DNA of 64,000 bases from CAVQHY01 sp963712465 (GCA_963712465.1 CAVQHY010000003.1:1-64000), one strand, 5' to 3'. Counted from the stretch's first letter, positions 54,431-63,069 are shown. Translations and numbers: made by a program. The notes: generated from the sequence alone by a model not told the origin.

Positions 54431-54799
54431 CTACGAGTTGACGATCTCGGAGAAGCGGATCACGGTCACCGTGTCGGCCTCGGTGACCTCGCGGTTGTAG
54501 AGCTGGGAGAGGAACGTCGCCATGTCCTCGGGCCGGCGGATCTCCGGATTGTCGTGCTCGATCTCCCGCGGAGAGAGCTCGGCGAGGGACTTCACGTCGA
54601 CCTTGTCGATCACGGCCTCGAAGATCCGCTCGCGCGGCCCGTAGCGCGTGCCGACGAGAACCTGCACGACCTGACCCTTCTTGTACTTCACTGACTTGTC
54701 GCCGAGGCGAATCGTCGCCGTCTTGCGCCGGGAGCGCAGCTGATCGGCCACGATGGGGGAGTAGAAGTTGAGGGCGTACATCCAGCCGATTTCGGGCAC
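54431..54799 (-). CDS. ASCH-domain protein
   Basis: 122 residues from GTG 54799 (or 116 from ATG 54781). The text SRRKTATIRLGDKSVKYKKG and FEAVIDKVDVKSLAELSP resembles ASCH domains, PUA-like folds that bind RNA. C-terminal TVTVIRFSEIV is the last strand. Role in RNA handling is inferred from the fold. TATGAT (54819-54814) lies 14 bases before GTG 54799. Confidence 0.7.
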   Translation of the reverse strand: MPEIGWMYALNFYSPIVADQLRSRRKTATIRLGDKSVKYKKGQVVQVLVGTRYGPRERIFEAVIDKVDVKSLAELSPREIEHDNPEIRRPEDMATFLSQLYNREVTEADTVTVIRFSEIVNS

Positions 54800-54814
54800 G
54801 ACGGGGCGCGCGCA

Positions 54815-55249
54815 TCATAGATCTTCCGGGCTGAGGCGTCGCCTCGCGTTCTCCGCCATGTCGCGCTCGCCCTTGTAGGCCAGGAGCCCGGGCGCGTCGT
54901 CGAGGGCGAGCCAGTGCACCTCGTCCACCTCGTGGGAGTGCTCGGGCGGCAGCTCGCCGATGCGTCCGCCCGTGTAGCGGAGCAGGTAGAAGCTGACGAC
55001 CTTGAAGACGCGCTCGCCCTCCCACGTGTAGAAGTAGCGGACGTCGCCGAGCTTGTCGACGACCACGGCGCGGAGTCCGGTCTCCTCTTCGGACTCCCTG
55101 ACGGCGGTCTCGGCGGCGCTCTCGTCGGCGCCGATCAGGCCCTTCGGCAACGCCCAGACGGTCCGCCCGCTCGGGCGGATCACCGCGACATGCCAGCGTC
55201 CGCTTAGCCGGCGCACGACCACCCCTCCGGCCGAGAGCTCCCGCCGCAT
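54815..55249 (-). CDS. Nudix hydrolase
   Basis: 144 residues. The Nudix box is complete: Gly in KGLIGADE, seven residues, then RESEEETGL (consensus Gx5Ex7REUxEExGU). It hydrolyses a nucleoside diphosphate linked to another group; substrate unknown. ATG 55249 follows TACAGT by 6 bases. Confidence 0.9.
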   Translation of the reverse strand: MRRELSAGGVVVRRLSGRWHVAVIRPSGRTVWALPKGLIGADESAAETAVRESEEETGLRAVVVDKLGDVRYFYTWEGERVFKVVSFYLLRYTGGRIGELPPEHSHEVDEVHWLALDDAPGLLAYKGERDMAENARRRLSPEDL

Positions 55250-55272
55250 GCCGCGACTGTATCGTCGAGCTC
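55250..55272. promoter_or_regulatory. Overlapping divergent promoters, Nudix and MFS genes
   Basis: Minus TACAGT (55261-55256), 6 bases before ATG 55249; plus TATCGT (55260-55265), 7 bases before GTG 55273. The two boxes overlap, so the genes cannot be fired at once from one copy. Confidence 0.5.
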
Positions 55273-56433
55273 GTGCTGCGACTCCGGCTGCTCACGAGCG
55301 CGATCGTGATCGTCGACACGATGCTCTGGGCCGCGCTCGTCCCGCTCCTTCCCTACTACCGGGACGAGCTCGGGCTCTCGAAGAGCGGGGCCGGGATCAT
55401 CGTCGCTGCCTACGCCGCGGGCGCGCTGCTGGCCTCGGTGCCGGGAGGCGTCGTCGCCTCTCGGTACGGCCCGAAGCGGGCGGTCATGATCGGGCTCACG
55501 CTGATGGCCGTCTCGAGCGTTGGCTTCGGCTTCGCGGAAGGCGAGGTCGCGCTCGTGCTCACACGCTTCGCGCAGGGCGTGGGAAGCGCGCTCTCGTGGG
55601 CCGGCTCGCTGTCGTGGCTCGTGGCCGCGACGCCTCGTGAGCGGCGAGGGGAGATGCTCGGTACCGCAATCGGTGCGGCGATCTTCGGCGCGCTCCTGGG
55701 CCCGGTGCTCGGCGCATTTGCAAGCCTCACGTCGCCGGAGATCGCGTTCACGCTCGTCGGGTTGCTCGGCGCCGGGCTTGCCCTGTGGGCGAGCGCCATG
55801 CCCGGGGCGGCGGCGGAGCCTCAGCCCGTCGGCGAGGCATTCCGCGCCCTTCGGCGTCCGGAGTTCGCCGCGGCGCTCTGGTTTATGGTCCTGCCGTCGT
55901 TTCTGTTCGGCGTGCTCGCTGTGCTCGTGCCTCTGCGCCTCGATGACGCCGGCTGGAGCGCAGCCGCCATCGGCGCGGTCTTCCTCGTCGCTGCGGCGTT
56001 CGAGATCGTCGTGAGCCCGCTGATCGGGCGCCTCTCCGACCGCGTCGGCCGACTCGCCCCGATCCGGGTGTCGGCGCTCGCGTCGCTCGCAGTCGCTCTG
56101 GCGCTCGCATGGGCGAAGTCGGCGGCGCTGGTGGCGATTCTCGTCGTGGCGGGCGCTCTCGTCTTCGGCTCCTTCTGGGCTCCCGCATCGGCGCTGCTCT
56201 CGGACGCGGCCGACCGTCGCGGGCTGGCGCAGGGGCTCGCGTTCGGCCTGATGAACCTCGCCTGGGCGACCGGGAACGTCGTCGGCCCAGCCGCGGGGGG
56301 CGCACTTGCGGACGTGGGCGGCGACGCTCTTCCCTTCGGGCTCGCAGCTGCGCTGTCCGCGCTCACGGCGGTCGCCGTGGTGCGACATCGATCTCCTGGC
56401 ACTCAGGTGGTGCGAGTGCCAGGAGATCCGTAA
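55273..56433 (+). CDS. MFS transporter, DHA1-like
   Basis: 386 residues, 12 membrane helices. The loop 2-3 motif GGVVASRYGPKRAVMIG and the later GRLSDRVGRLAPIRV are the MFS signatures. Probably drug or metabolite efflux across the cytoplasmic membrane; substrate unknown. Its last 14 codons contain a CIRCE operator that serves groES, which constrains the C-terminal sequence. Confidence 0.88.
   Translation: MLRLRLLTSAIVIVDTMLWAALVPLLPYYRDELGLSKSGAGIIVAAYAAGALLASVPGGVVASRYGPKRAVMIGLTLMAVSSVGFGFAEGEVALVLTRFAQGVGSALSWAGSLSWLVAATPRERRGEMLGTAIGAAIFGALLGPVLGAFASLTSPEIAFTLVGLLGAGLALWASAMPGAAAEPQPVGEAFRALRRPEFAAALWFMVLPSFLFGVLAVLVPLRLDDAGWSAAAIGAVFLVAAAFEIVVSPLIGRLSDRVGRLAPIRVSALASLAVALALAWAKSAALVAILVVAGALVFGSFWAPASALLSDAADRRGLAQGLAFGLMNLAWATGNVVGPAAGGALADVGGDALPFGLAAALSALTAVAVVRHRSPGTQVVRVPGDP
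56390..56428. promoter_or_regulatory. CIRCE operator 1 (HrcA site), inside the end of the MFS gene
   Basis: Inverted repeat GGCACTC-N9-GAGTGCC extended to perfect 15-base arms (56390-56404 and 56414-56428). The spacer of 9 matches the CIRCE consensus TTAGCACTC-N9-GAGTGCTAA. It lies about 30 bases upstream of the groES promoter box. Confidence 0.88.
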
Positions 56434-56455
56434 CCCGCCCGCGGGAAGAATTCGC

Positions 56456-56461
56456 TATGCT
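56456..56461 (+). promoter_or_regulatory. groES promoter -10 box
   Basis: TATGCT lies between the two CIRCE sites, so transcription would start within CIRCE 2. No clear -35 box. Confidence 0.45.
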
Positions 56462-56466
56462 CTCGC

Positions 56467-56493
56467 CTGGCACTCCGGGCAGACGAGTGCCAG
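56467..56493. promoter_or_regulatory. CIRCE operator 2 (HrcA site)
   Basis: CTGGCACTC-N9-GAGTGCCAG, 9-base arms, overlapping the expected transcription start of groES. HrcA bound here would block the heat-shock operon. Confidence 0.9.
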
Positions 56494-56520
56494 AGTCCTG
56501 TGACCCAAGGAGGAGTTTGG

Positions 56521-56838
56521 ATGAACCTTAAGCCTCTGGGCGACCGCCTGATCGTCGAGGTGCTCGAAGAGGAGCAGACCACGGCGAGCGGCATCGTCCT
56601 TCCGGACACGGCGAAGGAGAAGCCGCAGCGCGGCCGCGTCCTCGCTGTCGGCCCCGGCCCGCGCGACGAGGACGGTCAGTACGTCCCGATGGATCTCGAG
56701 GACGGGGACGAGATCATCTTCTCGAAGTACGGCGGCACGGAGATCAAGCTCGGCGCCGACGAGTACCTGATCCTGCGCGAGTCGGACGTGCTCGCGAAGG
56801 TCGTCGTCGAGACCAAGAAGTCCCGGAAGGCCGCGTAG
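56521..56838 (+). CDS. groES: Co-chaperonin GroES
   Basis: 105 residues. ATG 56521 follows AAGGAGGAG, one of the best ribosome-binding sites in the window. Landmarks: NLKPLGDRLIVEVLEEEQTT, GIVLPDTAKEKPQRG (mobile loop) and YLILRESDVLA. Caps GroEL during folding. Controlled by two CIRCE sites upstream. Confidence 0.97.
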   Translation: MNLKPLGDRLIVEVLEEEQTTASGIVLPDTAKEKPQRGRVLAVGPGPRDEDGQYVPMDLEDGDEIIFSKYGGTEIKLGADEYLILRESDVLAKVVVETKKSRKAA

Positions 56839-56867
56839 GCCCTCGAACCATCAACGGAGGAAACTGA

Positions 56868-58496
56868 ATGGCTCACAAGATCCTGAAGTTCGACGAGGAC
56901 GCGCGGCGCTCGCTTGAGCGTGGCGTGAATATCCTCGCCGATGCGGTCAAGGTGACTCTTGGCCCGAAGGGGCGTTATGTCGTTCTTGATAAGAAGTTCG
57001 GTGCGCCCACGATCACGAATGACGGTGTCACGATCGCTCGTGAGATCGAGGTCGAGGACGTGTTCGAAAACCAGGGTGCGCAGCTGGTGCGTGAGGTCGC
57101 GACGGCGACGAACGACGTCGCTGGTGATGGCACTACGACCGCGACGGTTCTCGCTCAGGCGATCGTTCGTGAGGGTTTGAAGAACGTCGCGGCGGGCGCG
57201 AACCCGATGGGCCTGAAGCGTGGTATCGAGAGGGCTGTCGAGGCGATCGTGGAGGATTTGAAGAAGCAGTCGAAGGAGGTTTCGGGCAAGGAGGACATCG
57301 CCCGGGTCGCGACGATCTCGGCGCGTGAGCGTGAGATCGGCGACGTGATCGCTGACGCGATCGAGAAGGTCGGTAAGGACGGCGTCGTTAACGTCGAGGA
57401 GGGCCAGACGTTCGGGCTCGAGCTCGAGTTCACCGAGGGGATGCAGTTCGACAAGGGTTATCTGTCTCCGTACATGATCACGGACGCCGAGCGGATGGAG
57501 GCGGTGCTCGATGACCCGTACATCCTGATCGCGAACTCGAAGATCGGCGCGGTCAAGGACATCCTGCCGGTGCTCGAGCAGGTGATCCAGGCGGGTAGGC
57601 CGCTGCTGATCGTGGCCGAGGACGTCGAGGGCGAGTCGCTCGCGACGATCGTCGTGAACAAGCTTCGCGGCACGTTCACTGCCGTTGCGGTCAAGGCGCC
57701 GGGGTTCGGTGATCGGCGCAAGCGGATGCTCGAGGACATCGCGATCCTCGCCGGCGGCGAGGTGATCACCGAGGAGATGGGGCTGAAGCTCGAGTCGACG
57801 AAGCTGTCGCAGCTTGGCCGTGCCCGTAAGGTCGTCGTGAACAAGGACTCGACGACGATCATCGACGGGGCAGGCTCGGGCGACGAGATCAAGGCCCGGA
57901 TCAAGCAGATCAAGGCGGAGGTCGAGAACACCGATTCCGACTTCGACCGGGAGAAGCTCCAGGAGCGGCTCGCGAAGCTGTCGGGCGGTGTCGCCGTCGT
58001 CAAGGTCGGCGCGGCCACCGAGACGGAGATGAAAGAGAAGAAACACCGCGTCGAGGACGCGCTCCAGGCCACCCGGGCCGCTCTCGAGGAGGGCATCGTC
58101 CCCGGCGGCGGCGTCGCGCTTTTGGCCGCTTCGAAGTCGGTCAAGCTCGACTCCTACGAGGGCGACGAACGCACGGGCGCGGCGATCATCATCCGCGCGC
58201 TCGAAGAGCCCGTCCGCCAGCTCGCGCAAAACGCGGGCATGGAGGGCTCCGTCGTCGTCGACAAGGTCCGCTCCGCCCCGAAGGGCCAGGGCCTGAACGT
58301 CGACACGGGCGGCTACGAGGACCTGGTTAAGGCGGGCATCATCGACCCGACGATGGTCACGCGCTCGGCGCTGCAAAACGCCGCGTCGATCGCCAAGAAC
58401 ATCCTCACGACCGAGGCGATCGTCGCCGAGGCACCGGAGAAGGCCGGCGCAGGAGTCGGCGGGGGCGGCATGCCCGACATGGGCGGGATGATGTAG
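56868..58496 (+). CDS. groEL: Chaperonin GroEL
   Basis: 542 residues. ATG 56868 follows GGAGG. Landmarks: VTLGPKGRYVVLDKKFGAP, NDVAGDGTTTATVLAQAI, EEGIVPGGGVALLAA and the Gly-Met tail GGMPDMGGMM. The last residues match GroEL proteins that retain a Met-rich tail (GroEL1-like His tail absent). Codons in the first third (56930-57300) are less GC-biased at third positions than the neighbours, as expected for a highly expressed gene. Confidence 0.98.
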   Translation: MAHKILKFDEDARRSLERGVNILADAVKVTLGPKGRYVVLDKKFGAPTITNDGVTIAREIEVEDVFENQGAQLVREVATATNDVAGDGTTTATVLAQAIVREGLKNVAAGANPMGLKRGIERAVEAIVEDLKKQSKEVSGKEDIARVATISAREREIGDVIADAIEKVGKDGVVNVEEGQTFGLELEFTEGMQFDKGYLSPYMITDAERMEAVLDDPYILIANSKIGAVKDILPVLEQVIQAGRPLLIVAEDVEGESLATIVVNKLRGTFTAVAVKAPGFGDRRKRMLEDIAILAGGEVITEEMGLKLESTKLSQLGRARKVVVNKDSTTIIDGAGSGDEIKARIKQIKAEVENTDSDFDREKLQERLAKLSGGVAVVKVGAATETEMKEKKHRVEDALQATRAALEEGIVPGGGVALLAASKSVKLDSYEGDERTGAAIIIRALEEPVRQLAQNAGMEGSVVVDKVRSAPKGQGLNVDTGGYEDLVKAGIIDPTMVTRSALQNAASIAKNILTTEAIVAEAPEKAGAGVGGGGMPDMGGMM

Positions 58497-58511
58497 CTCG
58501 ACGCCGCTGAC

Positions 58512-58531
58512 GGGCGAGGCATGCCTCGCCC
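58512..58531. repeat. 20-base palindrome, copy 1
   Basis: Perfect palindrome GGGCGAGGCATGCCTCGCCC, 15 bases after groEL. A near-identical copy lies at 63393-63412. Confidence 0.75.
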
Positions 58532-58547
58532 CTCCACGGTTACGCAC

Positions 58548-58573
58548 GTCAGGCGGCCTTCGGGCCGCCTGAC
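58548..58573. terminator. groEL terminator
   Basis: Perfect 11-base stem closed by a TTCG tetraloop (arms 58548-58558 and 58563-58573), followed by CTGTTTA. It also faces the convergent paralogue gene whose stop is at 58578. Confidence 0.85.
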
Positions 58574-58577
58574 CTGT

Positions 58578-59537
58578 TTAGTGCTGCCGGCAGGGAGTGC
58601 GCGACTGGTCGCCTGCAGCCAGCTGGTCTCCCAGCGAGTTCATCGTCTTCTCGTGCTCGACGTGCGACGGGTCGCGGCGGTTGTAGTGCGGGAGTCCGAG
58701 GAACTCGACCGCGACGATCGGGGTGACGCCCGGCCCGATCGCGGTGAGGCGGTAGCGCTCGCCGTTACCCGGCGGGCGCCGGCCCACGCTCGGATAGCCG
58801 GGATAGGGGTTGTGCGGGTAGAAGCCGTAGCAGAAGTTCCCGTTCGGACGATGGGCGAGAAACGAGTTCTCCCGGCGCCAGTCGGGCCCGTAGGCGGAGT
58901 TGTAGGTATCGAGGTAGACGTTGCGGCCGAAGGTGTCGGTCGGGCTGCCGGTCCTCGTCGCGTCGAAGCCGTAGACCGGCTGGCCCAGGTACGTGTAGCG
59001 GCCGAAGAGGTGGTGGAAGTGCTTCGAGTACACCCAGTCCACCCAGACCTCGAGCCTGGGCAGCTCGCCCGTCCAGTGCGAGAGGTGGAGCTCGTAGTCG
59101 GCCTGGCCCGACCGCCACGGATCGATACCGAGGTTCGGCAGCATCCGTTGCCACGCCTGGAGGGCCCAGAAGCTGCCGTCGGGCGCCTTGCACGCGACGA
59201 CGAGGTACGGGAGCGGCGGCCCGTCGTAGGGAGCGCATTCGTTCCTGATCGTCTTCCACAGGGGCTTGCGGAATGCTCCCCAACCGCCGGAGTAGTCCTT
59301 CCGAAACGCCACCTGCCGGGTGCCCGGAGCGGGGTGCCGCGCATTCAGCGCACCCCAGAAGAGCGGCTTGTAGTGGCGGCCGCCTCGCCGGTAGAAGACG
59401 ACCGCGCGCCCGCGCGAGTCGACCTTGAGCGACACGTCAGTCGGGTTGCGCGTGACGAGGTAGCTTGCCGACGAAGGGGCGGCGAGCACCAGCGCCGCGA
59501 CGATCCCGACGGCTAGCCGCAGCGGCGTACGGGCCAT
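58578..59537 (-). CDS. Secreted protein, tandem paralogue A, unknown family
   Basis: 319 residues from ATG 59537. Signal peptide RLAVGIVAALVLAAPSSAS. Shared landmarks with B and C: KDYSGGWG, then CAPYDGPPLPYLVVACKAPD, SFWALQAWQRMLP, LHLSHWTGELPRLEVWVDWV and FGRNVYLDTYNSAYGPDW. Two Cys in the CxPYDGPP...ACKAPDG block probably form a disulfide. It differs from B and C by an insertion near residue 75 and a Tyr/Pro-rich stretch near 260. Not recognised as a known family; beta-rich secreted protein by appearance. Most diverged of the three. Confidence 0.75.
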   Translation of the reverse strand: MARTPLRLAVGIVAALVLAAPSSASYLVTRNPTDVSLKVDSRGRAVVFYRRGGRHYKPLFWGALNARHPAPGTRQVAFRKDYSGGWGAFRKPLWKTIRNECAPYDGPPLPYLVVACKAPDGSFWALQAWQRMLPNLGIDPWRSGQADYELHLSHWTGELPRLEVWVDWVYSKHFHHLFGRYTYLGQPVYGFDATRTGSPTDTFGRNVYLDTYNSAYGPDWRRENSFLAHRPNGNFCYGFYPHNPYPGYPSVGRRPPGNGERYRLTAIGPGVTPIVAVEFLGLPHYNRRDPSHVEHEKTMNSLGDQLAAGDQSRTPCRQH

Positions 59538-59606
59538 CCTCCTCATCCGCCCTCGTCATCGGCGCGCCGGCGAGCGACGCTGAACCCTCGCGCGGGTGAC
59601 CGTGGG

Positions 59607-60533
59607 CTATTCGGTCGTGCAGCGAGTGTCGGTGTCGCCGAGCGAGGCGACGAGCGTGCTCACCTCGCGGTCACGCCGGAGGTGATCGGGGTTGCCCGGA
59701 TCGAAGCCGCCGAGCGAGACGCCCTCCCAGTAGGCGTCGGGCGCCACGCCCGGGCCGGCGACAGTCGCGCGGTAGCGCTCGCCGCGGCCCCGGTTCACAC
59801 CGGGGTTCCCGGGCAGGAAATCGGCGCCGGCGAACGCGGCGCACACGAGGCCCGAGGGGTTGTGGGTGAGCAGGCCGTTGGCGCGGTGCCAGCCCGGCCC
59901 GTAGGCGGAGTTCAGCGAGTCGAAGTAGACGTTGCGACCGTAGGGATCGAGCGGCGCGCCGGCCCGCGTCGCCTGAAAGCCGAAGACGGGCTTTCCCTGG
60001 TAGGTAAGGCGGGCGACGAGGTTCTCGAGCCGGATCGAGTAGACCCAGTCCTGCCAGACCTCGAGCTTCGGAACCTCACCGACCCAGTGCGAGAGGCGGA
60101 GATCCCACGAGCGCTGCAGCGGGGTCTTCGCCTCGGCGCCGAAGATCGGCAGGCTCCGCTGCCACGCCTGGAGGGCCCAGTAAGTGCCGTCCGGCGCCTT
60201 GCAGGCGGCGACGAGCCACTGCAGCGGCGGCCCGTCGTAGGGGCTGCACGCGGTCTTGAAGGTCTTCCACAGGGCCTTGCGGAACGTGCCCCAGCCGCCC
60301 GAGTAGTCGAGCTTGAACTCGAGCTGCTCGTTGACCGCCCCCCAGGCCAGCAGGCGGTGCGGCCCTTTCGCGTCCGTGTAGGTGACGAGGGCGAAGCCGC
60401 GGGAGTTGACCTGAAGCTTCGGGCTCTGCGCATCCCGCGCGATCAGCTGGCTCGCCGAGCCGAGCGGAGCGGCCGCGAGGGCCGCGAAGGCGACGGCGAG
60501 AAGCGTCGCGAGCCGGTGAGGCCGCAGGGCCAT
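59607..60533 (-). CDS. Secreted protein, tandem paralogue B, unknown family
   Basis: 308 residues. Signal peptide LATLLAVAFAALAAAPLGSA. Carries the shared blocks LDYSGGWGTFRKALWKTFKT, CSPYDGPPLQWLVAACKAPD, TYWALQAWQRSLP, RLSHWVGEVPKLEVWQDWVY and DPYGRNVYFDSLNSAYGPGW, ending in RYRATVAGPGVAPDAYWEG and a final CTTE. Closely similar to C. No catalytic site is obvious. Confidence 0.78.
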   Translation of the reverse strand: MALRPHRLATLLAVAFAALAAAPLGSASQLIARDAQSPKLQVNSRGFALVTYTDAKGPHRLLAWGAVNEQLEFKLDYSGGWGTFRKALWKTFKTACSPYDGPPLQWLVAACKAPDGTYWALQAWQRSLPIFGAEAKTPLQRSWDLRLSHWVGEVPKLEVWQDWVYSIRLENLVARLTYQGKPVFGFQATRAGAPLDPYGRNVYFDSLNSAYGPGWHRANGLLTHNPSGLVCAAFAGADFLPGNPGVNRGRGERYRATVAGPGVAPDAYWEGVSLGGFDPGNPDHLRRDREVSTLVASLGDTDTRCTTE

Positions 60534-60593
60534 ACAGGTGTGTGATCGGCCGCCCCGCGGTGCCGGCGAACCCTAGTTCGAGGGGTCCTCGGA

Positions 60594-61517
60594 TCAGTCC
60601 GTCGTGCAGCGCGGATCGGTCTCACCGAACGAGTCGACGAGAGCGTTCATCTCGCGATCGTGCCGGACGTGCTCCTTGTTGCGCGGGTTGAAGTGAGGCA
60701 GCGCCGCGCCCTCCCAGTAGGCATCGGGGGTGACCCCCGGGCCGGCCACCGTCGCGCGGTAGCGCTCGCCGCGGCCATGGTTCACATTCACCTGATCGGG
60801 CTTGAAGCCGGCATCGGCGAACGCGGCGCACACCACGCCTGTCGGGCGATGCGTGAGCAGGCCGTTCGCGCGCCTCCAGCCCGACCCGTACGCGGAGTTG
60901 AGCGAGTCGAAGTAGACGTTTCTACCGTAGGGGTCGAGCGGCGCGCCGGCGCGGTCGGCCCGATATCCGAACACGGGCTTGCCTCGGTACGTGAAGCGGG
61001 CAATCAGGTTCTCGAGCCGGACCGCGTACACCCAGTCCTGCCAGATCTCCAGCCTCGGGATCTCACCGGCCCAGTGGGACAGACGGAGCTCCCACGCGTT
61101 CTGGATCGCGGTGGTCGGCTCCCTGCCGAAGGAGGGCAGGCTGCGCTGCCACGATTGCAGGGCCCAGTAGCTTCCGTCGGGCGCCTTGCACGCCGTCACG
61201 AGCCACGCGAGCTGCGGTCCGTCGTAAGCGCCACAGGCGTTGGCGAAGTGCGTCCACACCGGCCGCTTGTACGTACGCCAGCCTCCGGAATAGTCGAGCC
61301 TGAGGGCCGCCTGGTCGTCGATCGCTCCCCAGGTGAGCAGGTGGCTTAGACCCTTGGCGTTGCGGTAGGTGACGAGCGCCATGCCCTTGCGGTTCACCTC
61401 GAGGCGAACGTCGGCTGCGTCACGCGCGACGAGCTGGCTCGCCTGCGCGGTGGCTGCGTAGAGCAGGCAGAGTGCGATCGTCAGGCCGAGCGCGCCGAGC
61501 CACGCCGTCCGTGCCAA
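60594..61517 (-). CDS. Secreted protein, tandem paralogue C, unknown family
   Basis: 307 residues from TTG 61517, chosen because it gives the same length and signal-peptide position as B (WLGALGLTIALCLLYAATAQ). Shared blocks: LDYSGGWRTYKRPVWTHFAN, CGAYDGPQLAWLVTACKAPD, SYWALQSWQRSLP, RLSHWAGEIPRLEIWQDWVY and DPYGRNVYFDSLNSAYGSGW. Ends in CTTD. First gene of the tandem array; spacers to the next copies are about 60 bases, so they may be one transcription unit. Confidence 0.76.
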   Translation of the reverse strand: MARTAWLGALGLTIALCLLYAATAQASQLVARDAADVRLEVNRKGMALVTYRNAKGLSHLLTWGAIDDQAALRLDYSGGWRTYKRPVWTHFANACGAYDGPQLAWLVTACKAPDGSYWALQSWQRSLPSFGREPTTAIQNAWELRLSHWAGEIPRLEIWQDWVYAVRLENLIARFTYRGKPVFGYRADRAGAPLDPYGRNVYFDSLNSAYGSGWRRANGLLTHRPTGVVCAAFADAGFKPDQVNVNHGRGERYRATVAGPGVTPDAYWEGAALPHFNPRNKEHVRHDREMNALVDSFGETDPRCTTD

Positions 61518-61633
61518 AGTCGGTTCCTCGCTCCGCCCCGGAAACACCCTGCCGGAGTCCTCCGTCCGTCGAACACGGCGACGAGCGTCCCTCGCCGGCC
61601 GCAGCGAGCTCCGAAGATAGCAGGATGGGCCGC

Positions 61634-62239
61634 CTAGAACCCGTAGCGCTGCTCGCGCCAGGGATCCGCGTCGTTGTGGTACCCGTACCGTTCCCAGAAT
61701 CCGGGGCGGTCGTCGGCGGTGAGCTCGATCCCGCGCAGCCACTTCGCGCTCTTCCAGAAGTAGCGGCCGGGGACGACGAGACGAAGCGGCCAGCCGTGGT
61801 CAGGGGCGAGCGGCTCGTCGCCGGCCTCGTACGCGAGGAGCGCGTCGGCGTCCTCGAGCGCCTCGATAGGAACGTTCGCGGTGTAGCCGTGCTCGGCGTG
61901 TGCCACGGCGTAGCGCGCCGCCGGCGTCGGCCTCGCGAGCTTCGCCAGCTCGCCCCAGTGAACTCCGCGAAAGCTCGTGTCGAATCGGCTCCAGCGGGTC
62001 ACGCAGTGGATGTCGAGGGTGACGTCGGTTGCCGGCAGCTCGAGCAGCTGCCTCCAGTTCAGTACGATCTCGTTCTCGACTTCGCCGGTGATGCGGAGAT
62101 CCCAGGTCGCCAGGTCGACGCTCGGCACCGACCCGGCGTGGAGGACGGGCCACTTTTCGGTCAGGTACTGGCCGGGTGGAAGCCGCTCCGGGTCATACCC
62201 GGCATCGACGACCTTGCACTCCGCCCGCGATCCGAACAC
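61634..62239 (-). CDS. Molybdopterin-dependent oxidoreductase (YedY/sulfite oxidase fold)
   Basis: 201 residues. WDLRITGEVENEIVLNWRQL opens the domain; the molybdenum Cys is in LDIHCVTRWSRFDTSFRGV; LAPDHGWPLRLVVPGRYFWK and KWLRGIELTADDRPGFWE close it. No Tat signal peptide is seen, so it should be cytoplasmic, unlike MsrP. Family reactions include sulfite oxidation and sulfoxide reduction; the substrate is unknown. GTG 62239 is preceded by TAGTCT (62254-62249). Confidence 0.88.
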   Translation of the reverse strand: MFGSRAECKVVDAGYDPERLPPGQYLTEKWPVLHAGSVPSVDLATWDLRITGEVENEIVLNWRQLLELPATDVTLDIHCVTRWSRFDTSFRGVHWGELAKLARPTPAARYAVAHAEHGYTANVPIEALEDADALLAYEAGDEPLAPDHGWPLRLVVPGRYFWKSAKWLRGIELTADDRPGFWERYGYHNDADPWREQRYGF

Positions 62240-62259
62240 TGCTCCCTAGACTAGTCCGG
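62240..62259. promoter_or_regulatory. Divergent promoters, molybdopterin enzyme and ygfZ
   Basis: Only 20 bases separate the two start codons. Plus TAGACT (62247-62252) lies 7 bases before ATG 62260; minus TAGTCT (62254-62249) lies 9 bases before GTG 62239. The boxes overlap in CTAGACTAG. Confidence 0.5.
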
Positions 62260-63069
62260 ATGGAGAGCGTTACAGCGCAGGCGATCGCCCGGCGGCCGCG
62301 AGCGTTCGTTCGGGTCGCAGGCCCGGAGGCCGAGACCTACCTCCAGCGGATGGTCTCCAACGACGTCGCCGCGCTCGCTCCCGGGGAGGCCTGTCAGGCG
62401 CTGCTCCTGAGCGCGAAGGCCCGCGTGATCGCAACGCTCGTGATCCTGCGCAGGCGCGACGAGGACTTTCTGCTTCTGACCGAGCCGGAGCTCGGCGCGA
62501 TCGTTTCGGCAGAGCTCGTGCGCTTCCGATTTGCGGCGCAGGCCGAGATCGAGCTCGAGGAGCACGACTCGTACCTCCTGCTCGGAACGGATCCGCCCGA
62601 GGGCTGCGTCGCCGTGCCGAACGACGAGTTCGGAGTCGTCGGCTGGGAGGTGCTCGCGGCCTCGCCGGACGGCGTCAGGCGCGTGGACAACGACGAGCTC
62701 GAGGCTATGCGGATCCGGGCGGGGACGCCGCGCTTCGGCAGGGAGATCGACGACCGCGTCCTTCCGGCCGAGGCGGGCCTCACCGAGCGCGCGGTGAGCT
62801 TCACCAAGGGCTGTTACCCGGGGCAGGAACCGATCGCGCGGCTCCACTATCGCGGCCACGCGAACAGGGGTCTCAGGCGGCTCGTGCTCCCGGCCGGCGA
62901 CCTGCCGGGGAGCGACGCGTCGATCGTCCTCGACGGCAAGGAGGTCGGTCGCGTGACGAGCTCGGCTCGGGCGGAAGAAGGCGTTCTCGTCCTCGGATAC
63001 GTACGGACGGAGGTCCCCGCCGAGGCCGAACTCGCGATCGGCTCAGCCCTCGCCCGCCCGCTACGCTAG
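62260..63069 (+). CDS. ygfZ: YgfZ/GcvT-like folate-binding protein
   Basis: 269 residues. N-terminal FVRVAGPEAETYLQRMVSND and the family signature KGCYPGQEPIARLHYRGHAN (K-G-C-Y-x-G-Q-E) are present. This group uses tetrahydrofolate and helps Fe-S enzymes such as MiaB and, in some bacteria, tRNA modification. Fits with the LipA and complex I Fe-S demand here. Leaderless ATG. Confidence 0.92.
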   Translation: MESVTAQAIARRPRAFVRVAGPEAETYLQRMVSNDVAALAPGEACQALLLSAKARVIATLVILRRRDEDFLLLTEPELGAIVSAELVRFRFAAQAEIELEEHDSYLLLGTDPPEGCVAVPNDEFGVVGWEVLAASPDGVRRVDNDELEAMRIRAGTPRFGREIDDRVLPAEAGLTERAVSFTKGCYPGQEPIARLHYRGHANRGLRRLVLPAGDLPGSDASIVLDGKEVGRVTSSARAEEGVLVLGYVRTEVPAEAELAIGSALARPLR

